A stretch of 64,000 bases of DNA. Origin: Peribacillus sp. FSL E2-0218 (GTDB lineage: Bacteria > Bacillota > Bacilli > Bacillales > DSM-1321). Below are positions 35,383-43,761 of this stretch, one piece after another. The position numbers were made by a program, and so were the translations under genes. How positions within the stretch are numbered: position 1 is the stretch's first letter; each line of letters begins with the position of its first letter. The stretch spans positions 1,615,501 to 1,679,500 of the forward strand of contig NZ_CP150304.1 in the NCBI RefSeq assembly GCF_037992945.1. The letters run 5' to 3'. A model generated the notes under the pieces. It made no database searches and was not told the DNA's origin. It saw only the letters and a program-made list of their open reading frames with translations.

Positions 35383-37101
35383 GGCTTTTACCGCTTCCTT
35401 TAAGCGAATGACGGTATCGGCATCCGGTGTAATATATACGGTCTGCTGCTGGTCATAGATAACGAAGCCTGGCTTGGACCCGTTCGGTTTCTTTACATGG
35501 CGGACTTGTGTAAAGTCAACGGGAACGGAGCTCGATTGCTTGGCTTTACTGAAAAATGCTGCCAACACGGCTGCCTCTTTTATCGTTTCTTCGCTCGGTG
35601 ATTCATTTCGGATCACGACATGTGATCCAGGGATGTCTTTCGTATGAAGCCAGATTTCGTCCCGGCGTGCAAATTTATTCGTTAAATAGTCATTTTGTTT
35701 ATTATTCTTTCCGACAAAAATGAGATCCCCATCGGTAGCATAATAGGTTTCAAGCTGCGGTTTGGCATTGGCGGGTTTTTTCATGCCTTTTTTCTTTTTT
35801 TGGCGGATGTAGCCTTCTTCCTGAAGCTCTTCGCGTATTTCCTCTATATCCCGGGGCGAAGCTGATTGAAGCTGCTGGTGCAAGGCCTCGAAGTAGGATA
35901 ATTCCAATTTTGTCTTTTCGATTTGTTCTTGGACCACTCCGACCGCATTTTTGGACTTTAGGTATTTGGAGAAGTACTTTTGCGCATTATCGGATGGATT
36001 TTTTAACGGGTCAAGCGGAATCGTTATCGTACCTTGCCCCTCATCATAATAATTGACGACTTCAATCTCCTTCATGCCTTTTTTCATTTGATAAAGATTA
36101 GCTGTAAGCAGCTCACCGAATAATTGATACTGTTCCCCGCGTTCCGTATCTTTCAACGTACGCTCGAGCTTCCCGATTTTTTTTGAATTCTTTTCTATTT
36201 CGTTGGAAATGAAACGTTCCACATCCTGGCTCTTCTGCTTAACCCGATCTCGTTCGGCCTTGCCGAAGTAATATCTGTCTAGCATTTCGCTTAATGAAGG
36301 GAACGACCGTTGTGTTTCACCCAGGTGTTCAAGTGGAAGCATATAAAAAACTTCTTTATTTCCGTCTTGTTTAATCGTCGGAGTATATTTTTGTACCGAT
36401 ATCTCTTTGATCAGGCTTGAAAAAGCGACAGGAAGGGTGGTGCTGTTTGCCAATCCAGCCCGGTAGACGGCTTCCTTGGCTACTAAAGGTGATATTCCTG
36501 AAAAGCTGGCGACAAGCTGTCGGTCAAGTCTTCCTGCATTGAAATCCAGGTTTTTCCTGATATCTTCCTCGGTGGCCTCGAAGGGATTAACCTTCTCCTG
36601 GGCAGGAGGGACCTTATATTCCTGGCCTGGCAATATGGCTCTGTAACTGTTCACGGCGTATGAGACATGCTTAATGCTGTCCAATATCATGTTCCGTTCT
36701 TTATCGACTAGCACAATGTTGCTGTGCCGGCCCATGATTTCAATGATTAATTGCTTTTGGGAGACATCCCCCAGTTCATTGCGGCCCTTCACCTCCAATA
36801 TAATCATCCGATCGAGTTCATATTGATAAATATCTTCTATTGTATAACCTTCGAGATGTTTTCGAAGAAGCATGCAGAACATGGGTGCCTCTTTTGGATT
36901 TTCATAACTTTCTTCCGTCAATTGCACTCTTGAATAGCTTGGATGTGCTGATAAGAGGAGCTTATGGTTCTTCCCTCCTGCACGAACCACCAATATCACT
37001 TCATTTTTGTATGGTTGATGTACCTTGTTGATCCGACCGCCTTTTAATATAGAAGCGATTTCTTCGGTCATCGCTTTTGTAAATAATCCATCGAATGACA
37101 T
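35380..37101 (-). CDS. rqcH: Ribosome quality control protein RqcH (NFACT family, YloA)
   Basis: RqcH binds stalled 50S subunits carrying peptidyl-tRNA and recruits tRNA-Ala to add C-terminal alanine tails that mark the peptide for degradation. The 573-residue product (B. subtilis 572) has an NFACT-N domain (MSFDGLFTKAMTEEIASIL, GRINKVHQPY), a helix-hairpin-helix region (VASFSGISPLVAKEA), a long coiled coil at about 280-430 and a C-terminal NFACT-R domain (DEIWLHTKDIPGSHVVIRN). Older names link it to fibronectin binding. It is the only large gene here on the minus strand and has its own promoter about 200 bases upstream. Confidence 0.95.
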   Translation of the reverse strand: MSFDGLFTKAMTEEIASILKGGRINKVHQPYKNEVILVVRAGGKNHKLLLSAHPSYSRVQLTEESYENPKEAPMFCMLLRKHLEGYTIEDIYQYELDRMIILEVKGRNELGDVSQKQLIIEIMGRHSNIVLVDKERNMILDSIKHVSYAVNSYRAILPGQEYKVPPAQEKVNPFEATEEDIRKNLDFNAGRLDRQLVASFSGISPLVAKEAVYRAGLANSTTLPVAFSSLIKEISVQKYTPTIKQDGNKEVFYMLPLEHLGETQRSFPSLSEMLDRYYFGKAERDRVKQKSQDVERFISNEIEKNSKKIGKLERTLKDTERGEQYQLFGELLTANLYQMKKGMKEIEVVNYYDEGQGTITIPLDPLKNPSDNAQKYFSKYLKSKNAVGVVQEQIEKTKLELSYFEALHQQLQSASPRDIEEIREELQEEGYIRQKKKKGMKKPANAKPQLETYYATDGDLIFVGKNNKQNDYLTNKFARRDEIWLHTKDIPGSHVVIRNESPSEETIKEAAVLAAFFSKAKQSSSVPVDFTQVRHVKKPNGSKPGFVIYDQQQTVYITPDADTVIRLKEAVKA

Positions 37102-37466
37102 TCTATTTTTACTTCCTTTACATAAGATTTTCTATGATACTCCATTCTTCGAAGACACGTTAGTCATGATTCGAGAATGTTCTCATTCATGATGATTGAT
37201 TGACGCATAAACTGGAGCTGGCCGATTTACTATCACCTGTTAACCGGCAAGGTCCTATAAGCAATGTTCAATTTGGGAGCGTTCTTCTTTCCGCAATTCT
37301 GTTTAATTATAGCATTATTTTGGACGAGTCTGAATAATCATGGAAGAAGAGCAGGTTGTTTTATGTATCGATAAGCGGGCAGGTGTTGGGTGAGTAAAGC
37401 AAAAGCGCCTGTTTAAGATGTATACAGGGGCCTATTTCATTCTACTCAAAGGATGTGTGATACTTG
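37102..37466. other. Divergent intergenic region rqcH / yloB
   Basis: About 365 bases. It holds the rqcH promoter (37306-37334, minus strand), a hairpin-forming 27-base stretch in the rqcH leader (37165-37191) and an imperfect GCGCCTGT/ACAGGGGC hairpin near 37405. I could not place the yloB promoter. Confidence 0.6.
37306..37334 (-). promoter_or_regulatory. Extended -10 promoter of rqcH
   Basis: On the minus strand, TTCAGA (37334-37329), a 17-nt spacer ending in TGC, and a perfect TATAAT (37311-37306). The predicted 5' leader is nearly 200 nt. Confidence 0.6.
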
Positions 37467-40145
37467 ATGGAGTTTAAGGAAATGAACAATCAAGAAATGG
37501 AAAAAGCGCTTCAAACAAACGTTACACACGGTTTGGACGATGATGAAGTAAAGGACAGGCTGCAGAAGCATGGGTTCAACGAATTGAAGGAAGGTGAAAA
37601 GCAGTCAGCCATACTTTTATTTTTTGCTCAATTCAAGGATTTCATGGTCATCGTATTACTAGCCGCGACTTTAGTATCCGGGATATTGGGTGAATATATT
37701 GATGCGATTGCCATCATGGCGATTGTTTTTTTAAATGGATTACTTGGTTTCTTTCAAGAACGAAAGGCTGAAAAATCACTCGATGCGCTGAAGGAAATGG
37801 CAGCTCCGCAAGTGAATGTACTTAGGGATGGCCGGTGGTTGAAGGTCCCTTCACGAGAGGTGGTCGTGGGGGATATCCTGAAATTTTCAAGCGGTGACAG
37901 GATAGGGGCCGATTTGCGGATCGTCGACCATTCAAGCCTTGAAATCGAAGAATCGGCACTTACAGGTGAATCGCTTCCAGCCGTTAAATGTTCCGATCCA
38001 TTGATGAATGAGGTCGAAGGGATCGGCGATCAGGAAAATATGGCTTTTATGGGTACGATGGTCACAAGAGGGAATGGTGTGGGAATCGTCATCGCGACGG
38101 GAATGAATACGGCAATGGGGAAGATTGCCGACTTGCTGCAGACTGCAGAAACAAAAGAAACACCTCTGCAACGGCGCCTGGAGCAGCTAGGGAAAATATT
38201 GATCATCACCGCCTTGATATTGACGGTCATTGTCGTCCTGACCGGCGTCATTCAAGGGCATGACCTTTATACGATGTTTTTAGCCGGTGTATCCCTTGCG
38301 GTTGCCGCGATTCCGGAAGGTTTGCCTGCCATCGTGACTGTCGCCTTGTCCTTGGGCGTCCAGCGCATGATCAAACAAAAAGCGATTGTCCGCAAGCTTC
38401 CTGCTGTTGAAACGCTTGGATGCGCTACCGTGATTTGCTCAGATAAGACAGGTACACTTACGCAAAACAAGATGACGGTTACGAAAGTTTGGAGCGGGGG
38501 GAAAACATGGGATGTCACAGGCACTGGATATAATCCGGTCGGTGAGTTTTCCTTGAGGGGGGTTGCGGTTGCACCGAAAAACCATAATGCCCTGCTTCAG
38601 ATCATTACGTTCGGGATGCTCTGTAACAAGGCCGAGTTAAATGAGAAGGGAAAACAACATGTACTGGACGGAGATCCGACAGAAGGGGCCATGTTGGTCG
38701 CGGCGATGAAAGCGGGCTTGACGAGGGAGAACCTTGCCAAAAGGTTTACGATCGTGAAGGAGTTTCCCTTCGACTCAAGCCGCAAAATGATGAGTGTGAT
38801 CGTCAAGGATGAAAAAGATAATCATTTCGTCATCGTTAAAGGGGCCCCTGATGTATTGATCGCCCAGTGTGATACGATTCTGTGGGAAGACAGATCGGAA
38901 ATATTGAATCGCGAAAGTAAGGCAAGGGTACAGCAGGATATGAATGAGCTTGCTTCACAGGCACTTCGGATGATTGCTGTCGGTTATAAACCCCTTCCGA
39001 AAGGAACGATTCTTCTTCACGAAACGGAAGCTGAGCGTAATTTGACCTTCATGGGACTTCAAGGCATGATCGATCCGCCGCGTCCGGAAGTGAAGCTGGC
39101 TGTCAAGGAATGCCGGGATGCCGGAATAAAAACCGTCATGATTACTGGCGATCATGTCATCACCGCAAAGGCAATAGCTAAAGAACTTGGCATCTTAAAA
39201 GGAAAAGACCTTGTACTTGAAGGGCGGCAATTGGCTGACATGGAAGTAGGGGAACTTGAAGAAATAGTTGAAAGTGTTTCGGTATTTGCCCGTGTTTCCC
39301 CTGAACATAAATTGAAAATCGTAAAGGCCCTCCAAAATAAAGGACATGTCGTAGCGATGACTGGTGATGGCGTCAATGATGCCCCTGCGATAAAATCTGC
39401 GGATATTGGCATATCGATGGGCATTACCGGGACGGATGTTGCCAAGGAGGCATCCTCCCTGATATTGGTCGATGATAATTTTGCAACGATTAAATCTGCA
39501 ATCAATGAAGGCCGGAACATATATGAAAACATCAGGAAGTTCATCCGCTATCTGCTTGCTTCCAATGTCGGGGAAATTTTGGTCATGTTTTTTGCGATGT
39601 TATGTGCCTTGCCCCTTCCGTTGATTCCGATCCAAATCTTGTTCGTGAATCTTGTTACCGACGGGCTTCCTGCCATGGCATTGGGCCTCGATTCGGCTGA
39701 AGAAGATGTCATGAAACGAAACCCGCGAAATGCCAACGAGGGCGTTTTTGGCAGAGGGCTTGGCTGGAAGATCATCTCGCGCGGTTTCCTGATAGGGATA
39801 TCAACGCTGATCGCCTTTTATGTCGTATATCGGGCAAACCCCGAAAACCTGGCATATGCACAAACGATTGCGTTCGCTACCCTGGTTCTTGCCCAGCTCA
39901 TACATGTTTTTGATTGCAGGAGTGAACGGTCGATTTTCTCTAGAAACCCGTTCGGTAACATGTACCTGGTTGGGGCGGTCCTGTCTTCGTTGTTATTGAT
40001 GCTTGCAGTCATGTATGTAGAGCCATTGCAAACGATCTTCCACACAGTGCCTATTTCAGGAAGGGATTGGCTATTGGTGATAGGAATGGCTTCCATCCCA
40101 ACTTTTTTATTGGCCGGAACCTTTTTAGCAAGAAAAGCACAGTGA
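37467..40145 (+). CDS. yloB: P-type calcium-transporting ATPase YloB
   Basis: A SERCA-like P2A ATPase that exports Ca2+; in B. subtilis it is linked to sporulation and spore germination. The 892-residue product has the N-terminal cation domain, TGES (actuator), membrane helix 4 with VAAIPEGLPA, the phosphorylated aspartate Asp326 in SDKTGTLTQNKMT, the nucleotide-binding KGAPDVL, the hinge TGDGVNDAPAI and the C-terminal membrane helices. ATG 37467 is preferred to the TTG one codon upstream. A terminator hairpin follows at 40163. Confidence 0.95.
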   Translation: MEFKEMNNQEMEKALQTNVTHGLDDDEVKDRLQKHGFNELKEGEKQSAILLFFAQFKDFMVIVLLAATLVSGILGEYIDAIAIMAIVFLNGLLGFFQERKAEKSLDALKEMAAPQVNVLRDGRWLKVPSREVVVGDILKFSSGDRIGADLRIVDHSSLEIEESALTGESLPAVKCSDPLMNEVEGIGDQENMAFMGTMVTRGNGVGIVIATGMNTAMGKIADLLQTAETKETPLQRRLEQLGKILIITALILTVIVVLTGVIQGHDLYTMFLAGVSLAVAAIPEGLPAIVTVALSLGVQRMIKQKAIVRKLPAVETLGCATVICSDKTGTLTQNKMTVTKVWSGGKTWDVTGTGYNPVGEFSLRGVAVAPKNHNALLQIITFGMLCNKAELNEKGKQHVLDGDPTEGAMLVAAMKAGLTRENLAKRFTIVKEFPFDSSRKMMSVIVKDEKDNHFVIVKGAPDVLIAQCDTILWEDRSEILNRESKARVQQDMNELASQALRMIAVGYKPLPKGTILLHETEAERNLTFMGLQGMIDPPRPEVKLAVKECRDAGIKTVMITGDHVITAKAIAKELGILKGKDLVLEGRQLADMEVGELEEIVESVSVFARVSPEHKLKIVKALQNKGHVVAMTGDGVNDAPAIKSADIGISMGITGTDVAKEASSLILVDDNFATIKSAINEGRNIYENIRKFIRYLLASNVGEILVMFFAMLCALPLPLIPIQILFVNLVTDGLPAMALGLDSAEEDVMKRNPRNANEGVFGRGLGWKIISRGFLIGISTLIAFYVVYRANPENLAYAQTIAFATLVLAQLIHVFDCRSERSIFSRNPFGNMYLVGAVLSSLLLMLAVMYVEPLQTIFHTVPISGRDWLLVIGMASIPTFLLAGTFLARKAQ

Positions 40146-40162
40146 AATATGTTATAATCTTT

Positions 40163-40202
40163 AAGGTGGTAGAGTCTTGCTCTATTGCCTTTTTATTTTT
40201 TG
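40163..40202 (+). terminator. Intrinsic terminator after yloB
   Basis: A 12-bp stem with three G-T pairs (40163-40174 and 40180-40191), a 5-nt loop and a T-rich run. Confidence 0.75.
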
Positions 40203-40300
40203 TAGTCTATTATTTATAAGCTAAACTGATGATGCAGCAGTTGATATATAATCAAACTAATCGCGAAATTACTACAATATGCTTGATAGGAAGTGGAACC

Positions 40301-41176
40301 ATGGTTACCAGCATGACGGGCTATGGAAGAGAAGAATCGGGAAACGGACAGGTCAAGGTCTTTGCCGAGATAAAGACGGTGAATCATCGCTTTTGTGAAT
40401 ATACGATTAGAATGCCGCGCCAGCTTTTGATTTTGGAAGAAAAAGTTAAGAAAAAGGCGAATCAATACATAAGAAGGGGACGGGTGGAAATCTTCATTAC
40501 AGTGGAAGGTGAGAGCCTCGTTTCCAAAAAAGTGAAGGTCGATTGGGATCTTGCCGATCAGTATGTAGATTTGATGGCCAAGGTCAAGGACACATACAAA
40601 CTGGAAAGCTCCATTACATTACAGGATATGCTTCAGCTTGAATCGATTTTCATGACGGAAGAAGTGCCTATGGTCCCTCATGATTTGGAAGCTTCATTAT
40701 TGAAGGCTGTTTCGGGAGCCTTGGATAACCTGAAAACAATGCGGGCACACGAAGGGCAGGAGCTGGCCGTGGACATGGTCAACCAGCTTAATAGGTTTCG
40801 AGAAATTATCGCAGGCGTCAAAAACCATGCGCCTAGAGTCGTCGAGAAATACAAAGCCCGCTTGGAAACCAAATTGGCCGATTTAACGGATGGGCTGATT
40901 GAGGATAGCAGAATTGTGACAGAAGCGGCCATTTTCGCTGATAGATGTGATATAAATGAAGAGCTTACGAGGCTTGAAAGCCATGTCCAGCAATTTTCAG
41001 CAACGCTTTCAGAGAATGAGCCTATCGGCCGGAAATTGGACTTCCTTGTCCAGGAAATGAATAGGGAAGTCAATACAATCGGATCGAAGGCTAATGATTC
41101 CTTAATTACCAAAGATGTGGTGGAAATGAAAAGCCTGCTTGAAAAATTAAAGGAACAGGTTCAAAATATCGAGTAG
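40301..41176 (+). CDS. yloC: YicC/YloC family endoribonuclease
   Basis: The 291-residue product has the YicC N-terminus (SMTGYGREE, EIKTVNHRFCEYTIRMPRQL) and the C-terminal DUF1732 part (GRKLDFLVQEMNREVNTIGS, KSLLEKLKEQVQNIE). Homologues are endoribonucleases acting on mRNA and small RNAs. ATG 40301 follows AGGAAGTGG; the frame is open from 40229, but the extra residues are not conserved. It begins the yloC-remA-gmk-rpoZ group. Confidence 0.92.
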   Translation: MVTSMTGYGREESGNGQVKVFAEIKTVNHRFCEYTIRMPRQLLILEEKVKKKANQYIRRGRVEIFITVEGESLVSKKVKVDWDLADQYVDLMAKVKDTYKLESSITLQDMLQLESIFMTEEVPMVPHDLEASLLKAVSGALDNLKTMRAHEGQELAVDMVNQLNRFREIIAGVKNHAPRVVEKYKARLETKLADLTDGLIEDSRIVTEAAIFADRCDINEELTRLESHVQQFSATLSENEPIGRKLDFLVQEMNREVNTIGSKANDSLITKDVVEMKSLLEKLKEQVQNIE

Positions 41177-41230
41177 TCGGTTTATGATGAACGTAAAAAG
41201 GTGACAATAGAATATGAATGGGGGACAAAA

Positions 41231-41494
41231 ATGTCAATTAAGCTCATTAATATTGGATTTGGGAATATCGTATCCGCAAACCGGATCGTATCCATCGTGA
41301 GTCCTGAATCGGCTCCGATTAAAAGGATCATCCAAGATGCCCGGGATCGCGGATCCTTAATAGATGCTACATACGGAAGAAGAACCAGGGCCGTTATAAT
41401 TACAGACAGCGACCATGTCATCTTATCTGCCGTTCAACCGGAAACGGTTGCTGCACGGCTGCAAGATAAAGATGACAGCGTGGAAGAGGGGTAA
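41231..41494 (+). CDS. remA: Extracellular matrix regulator RemA (YlzA)
   Basis: RemA is a small DNA-binding activator of biofilm matrix and osmoprotection genes in B. subtilis. The 87-residue product is close to the family throughout (IGFGNIVSANRIVSIVSPES, RDRGSLIDATYGRRTRAVII, DSDHVILSAVQPETVAARL). ATG 41231 has a GGGGGAC site upstream; the frame from 41201 has none. gmk starts ten bases after its stop. Confidence 0.95.
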   Translation: MSIKLINIGFGNIVSANRIVSIVSPESAPIKRIIQDARDRGSLIDATYGRRTRAVIITDSDHVILSAVQPETVAARLQDKDDSVEEG

Positions 41495-41504
41495 CTGAAA
41501 CAAT

Positions 41505-42119
41505 ATGAGAGAAAAAGGTTTATTAATCGTTTTGTCCGGACCATCCGGTGTTGGTAAAGGTACAGTAAGGAAGGCAATTTTTTCTCAGCCTGGAACAGCT
41601 TTTGAATATTCCATTTCGATGACGACTAGACTGCCTCGCCATGGGGAAGTGGATGGAGTGGATTATTTCTTCAAAAAGCGCGAGGAATTCGAAGCGTTGA
41701 TTGAAGAAGGCAAACTGCTTGAATATGCAGAGTTTGTCGGTAATTATTATGGAACGCCAGTGGATTATGTCCGTGAAACGATCGATTCCGGAAAAGATGT
41801 TTTTCTGGAGATCGAAGTTCAAGGAGCAAAACAGGTCCGCGAGAAATTCCCTGAAGGACTTTTCATTTTCCTTGCCCCTCCAAGCTTGACCGAACTCGAA
41901 AGCCGGATCGTTACACGCGGCACCGAGACGGAGGAAGCGATAAAAGGGCGTATGAAAGTGGCCAAGGAAGAGATAGAACTTATGGATCTATATGATTATG
42001 TCGTGGAAAATGATCATGTGGATGCAGCATGTGCTAGAATTAATGCAATAGTGATTGCCGAGCATTGCCGTCGGGAAAGAGTTGCTAAGTTATATAAAAA
42101 AATGTTGGAGGCGGAATAA
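41505..42119 (+). CDS. gmk: Guanylate kinase
   Basis: Gmk phosphorylates GMP and dGMP to the diphosphates and is part of the (p)ppGpp-sensitive GTP route in Bacillus. The 204-residue length equals B. subtilis. The P-loop GPSGVGKGT is at about 12-20, the GMP-binding part has SMTTRLPRHGEVDGVDYFF and EYAEFVGNYYGTP, and EIEVQGAKQVR follows. It is three bases from rpoZ. Confidence 0.97.
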   Translation: MREKGLLIVLSGPSGVGKGTVRKAIFSQPGTAFEYSISMTTRLPRHGEVDGVDYFFKKREEFEALIEEGKLLEYAEFVGNYYGTPVDYVRETIDSGKDVFLEIEVQGAKQVREKFPEGLFIFLAPPSLTELESRIVTRGTETEEAIKGRMKVAKEEIELMDLYDYVVENDHVDAACARINAIVIAEHCRRERVAKLYKKMLEAE

Positions 42120-42122
42120 ACT

Positions 42123-42329
42123 ATGTTATATCCATCAATTGATTCCCTATTATTGAAAATCGATTCTAAATACTCGCTTGTATCTGTGGCAGCTAAACGT
42201 GCCCGGGAAATGCAAATTAAAGATAATTGCCTCATCACCAAACCGGTCTCCCATAAAGCAGTGGGCCGTGCCCTTGAAGAAATTCATTCTGGCAAATTGA
42301 CCTACGATAATTCTTACGAGGAAAACTAA
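42123..42329 (+). CDS. rpoZ: RNA polymerase omega subunit
   Basis: Omega aids assembly of the beta-prime subunit. The 68-residue product has MLYPSIDSLLLKIDSKYSLV, VAAKRAREM and HKAVGRALEEIHSGKLTY, typical of Bacillus omega. GGAGGCG lies within the gmk end. Downstream is a hairpin and a T-rich stretch before coaBC. Confidence 0.96.
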   Translation: MLYPSIDSLLLKIDSKYSLVSVAAKRAREMQIKDNCLITKPVSHKAVGRALEEIHSGKLTYDNSYEEN

Positions 42330-42354
42330 GCGAGAACACATAAGCTTCACCTAT

Positions 42355-42450
42355 CGGGTCTGACACCCTAAAGCAAACAGGATGCGTTACATTTTTGAAA
42401 GTTGCTTCCTTCCTGCGGCCAAGGTGTCAGGCCTGTTTGTTTTGATTTTC
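42355..42450 (+). repeat. Inverted repeat between rpoZ and coaBC, possible terminator
   Basis: CGGGTCTGACACC (42355-42367) pairs with GGTGTCAGGCCTG (42423-42435), 13 bp with two G-T pairs, over a 55-nt interior that contains a smaller CAGGA/TCCTG pair. The T-rich tail (TTTGTTTTGATTTT) could end transcription. Similar GGTGTCAG elements occur between genes of related Bacillaceae, from memory. Confidence 0.55.
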
Positions 42451-42474
42451 AAGATGGGGAAAACCCTATATTAA

Positions 42475-42503
42475 TTGCGCATATCAAATGATTTTTCTAC
42501 AGT
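42475..42503 (+). promoter_or_regulatory. Promoter candidate for coaBC
   Basis: TTGCGC (42475-42480), a 17-nt spacer and TACAGT (42498-42503), about 50 bases before the coaBC start. Confidence 0.45.
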
Positions 42504-42552
42504 TTTCCTTCATAATTAAGAAATCTAGAATGTATAGTTAGGGGAAATTTGC

Positions 42553-43755
42553 ATGCTTATCGAGAAAAAAGTACTTCTTTGCGTCACTGGCGGTATTGCT
42601 GTATATAAGGCTGCTGCCCTGACCAGTAAATTAACACAGGAAGGTGCACACGTAAAAGTGATCATGAGTGAATCTGCACGTCAATTCGTGACGCCGCTCA
42701 CTTTCCAAGCTCTTTCGAGGAATGATGTGTACACAGATACATTTGATGAAAAGGATTCTTCTGTAATTGCCCACATCGACTTGGCTGATTGGGCTGATAT
42801 CATCCTTGTGGCTCCGGCGACGGCGAATGTGATTGGCAAGGTGGCAAATGGAATCGCCGATGATATGATCACGACCACGCTGCTTGCAACGGAAGCACCT
42901 GTTTGGATAGCGCCGGCCATGAATGTTCACATGTATGCCCATCCTGCCGTTCAGAAAAACATGGAGACACTTCGTACGTTCGGATATCAATTCATTGAAC
43001 CGGGGGAAGGGTATTTGGCATGCGGGTATGTAGGTAAAGGGCGGTTGGAGGAACCGGAAACGATCATGGAACACCTGAGGAATCACTTTGCCGAAAGGAA
43101 ACCGCAGCTTCTTAAAGGAAAGAAAGTCCTGATAACCGCAGGTCCTACTCGCGAAGCAATCGATCCGGTACGTTATGTCACCAATCATTCCAGCGGAAAA
43201 ATGGGCTATGCCTTAGCTGAGCAGGCAATCGAAATGGGTGCTGAGGTTACATTGGTGACGGGGCCCGTGAATTTGATGCCGCCCTTGAAGGCCCATGTCA
43301 TTCCCGTGGAATCGGCAGCAGATATGCATGATGCCGTTCTCAATCAGTTCGATGCAAGTGATGTCGTCATCATGACCGCTGCCGTCGCAGACTATAAACC
43401 GAAGTTTTATCATGTACAGAAGATGAAAAAGCAGCCGGGAGAAAATGTGATTGAATTTGAACGGACAAAGGATATCCTTAAGGAACTCGGTGAGAATAAA
43501 ACGCACCAGATCTTGGTAGGCTTTGCTGCTGAAACGAACAATGTCGAAGAATACGCAAGAGGGAAATTAGAGAAAAAGAATGCAGATATGATCGTTGCCA
43601 ATAATGTGACCGTCGCAGGGGCAGGCTTTGGGACGGATACGAATATCGTGACCATTTACAAGAAAGATGGAAGTGCAATCGAGTATCCTAAAATGAGTAA
43701 AGCGGATATAGCTAAAAACATCCTGGCAGAACTATCCCGCAACCAAAAGGAATGA
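42553..43755 (+). CDS. coaBC: Phosphopantothenoylcysteine synthetase/decarboxylase
   Basis: CoaBC carries out two steps of coenzyme A synthesis. The 400-residue product has the N-terminal FMN decarboxylase domain (VTGGIAVYKAAALTSKL, PATANVIGKVANGIADD, APAMNVHM, and the catalytic cysteine in GYLACGYVGKGRL) and the C-terminal CTP-dependent synthetase (ITAGPTREAIDPVRYVTNHS, GKMGYALAE, AAVADYKP). The ATG has GGGGAAA upstream. It begins a long co-directional series to thiN. Confidence 0.96.
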   Translation: MLIEKKVLLCVTGGIAVYKAAALTSKLTQEGAHVKVIMSESARQFVTPLTFQALSRNDVYTDTFDEKDSSVIAHIDLADWADIILVAPATANVIGKVANGIADDMITTTLLATEAPVWIAPAMNVHMYAHPAVQKNMETLRTFGYQFIEPGEGYLACGYVGKGRLEEPETIMEHLRNHFAERKPQLLKGKKVLITAGPTREAIDPVRYVTNHSSGKMGYALAEQAIEMGAEVTLVTGPVNLMPPLKAHVIPVESAADMHDAVLNQFDASDVVIMTAAVADYKPKFYHVQKMKKQPGENVIEFERTKDILKELGENKTHQILVGFAAETNNVEEYARGKLEKKNADMIVANNVTVAGAGFGTDTNIVTIYKKDGSAIEYPKMSKADIAKNILAELSRNQKE

Positions 43756-43761
43756 TGTGTT

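Noticed and set aside
42631..43188. 185-codon minus-strand frame inside coaBC
   Set aside because: Antisense to conserved CoaBC coding sequence, with composition typical of a shadow frame.
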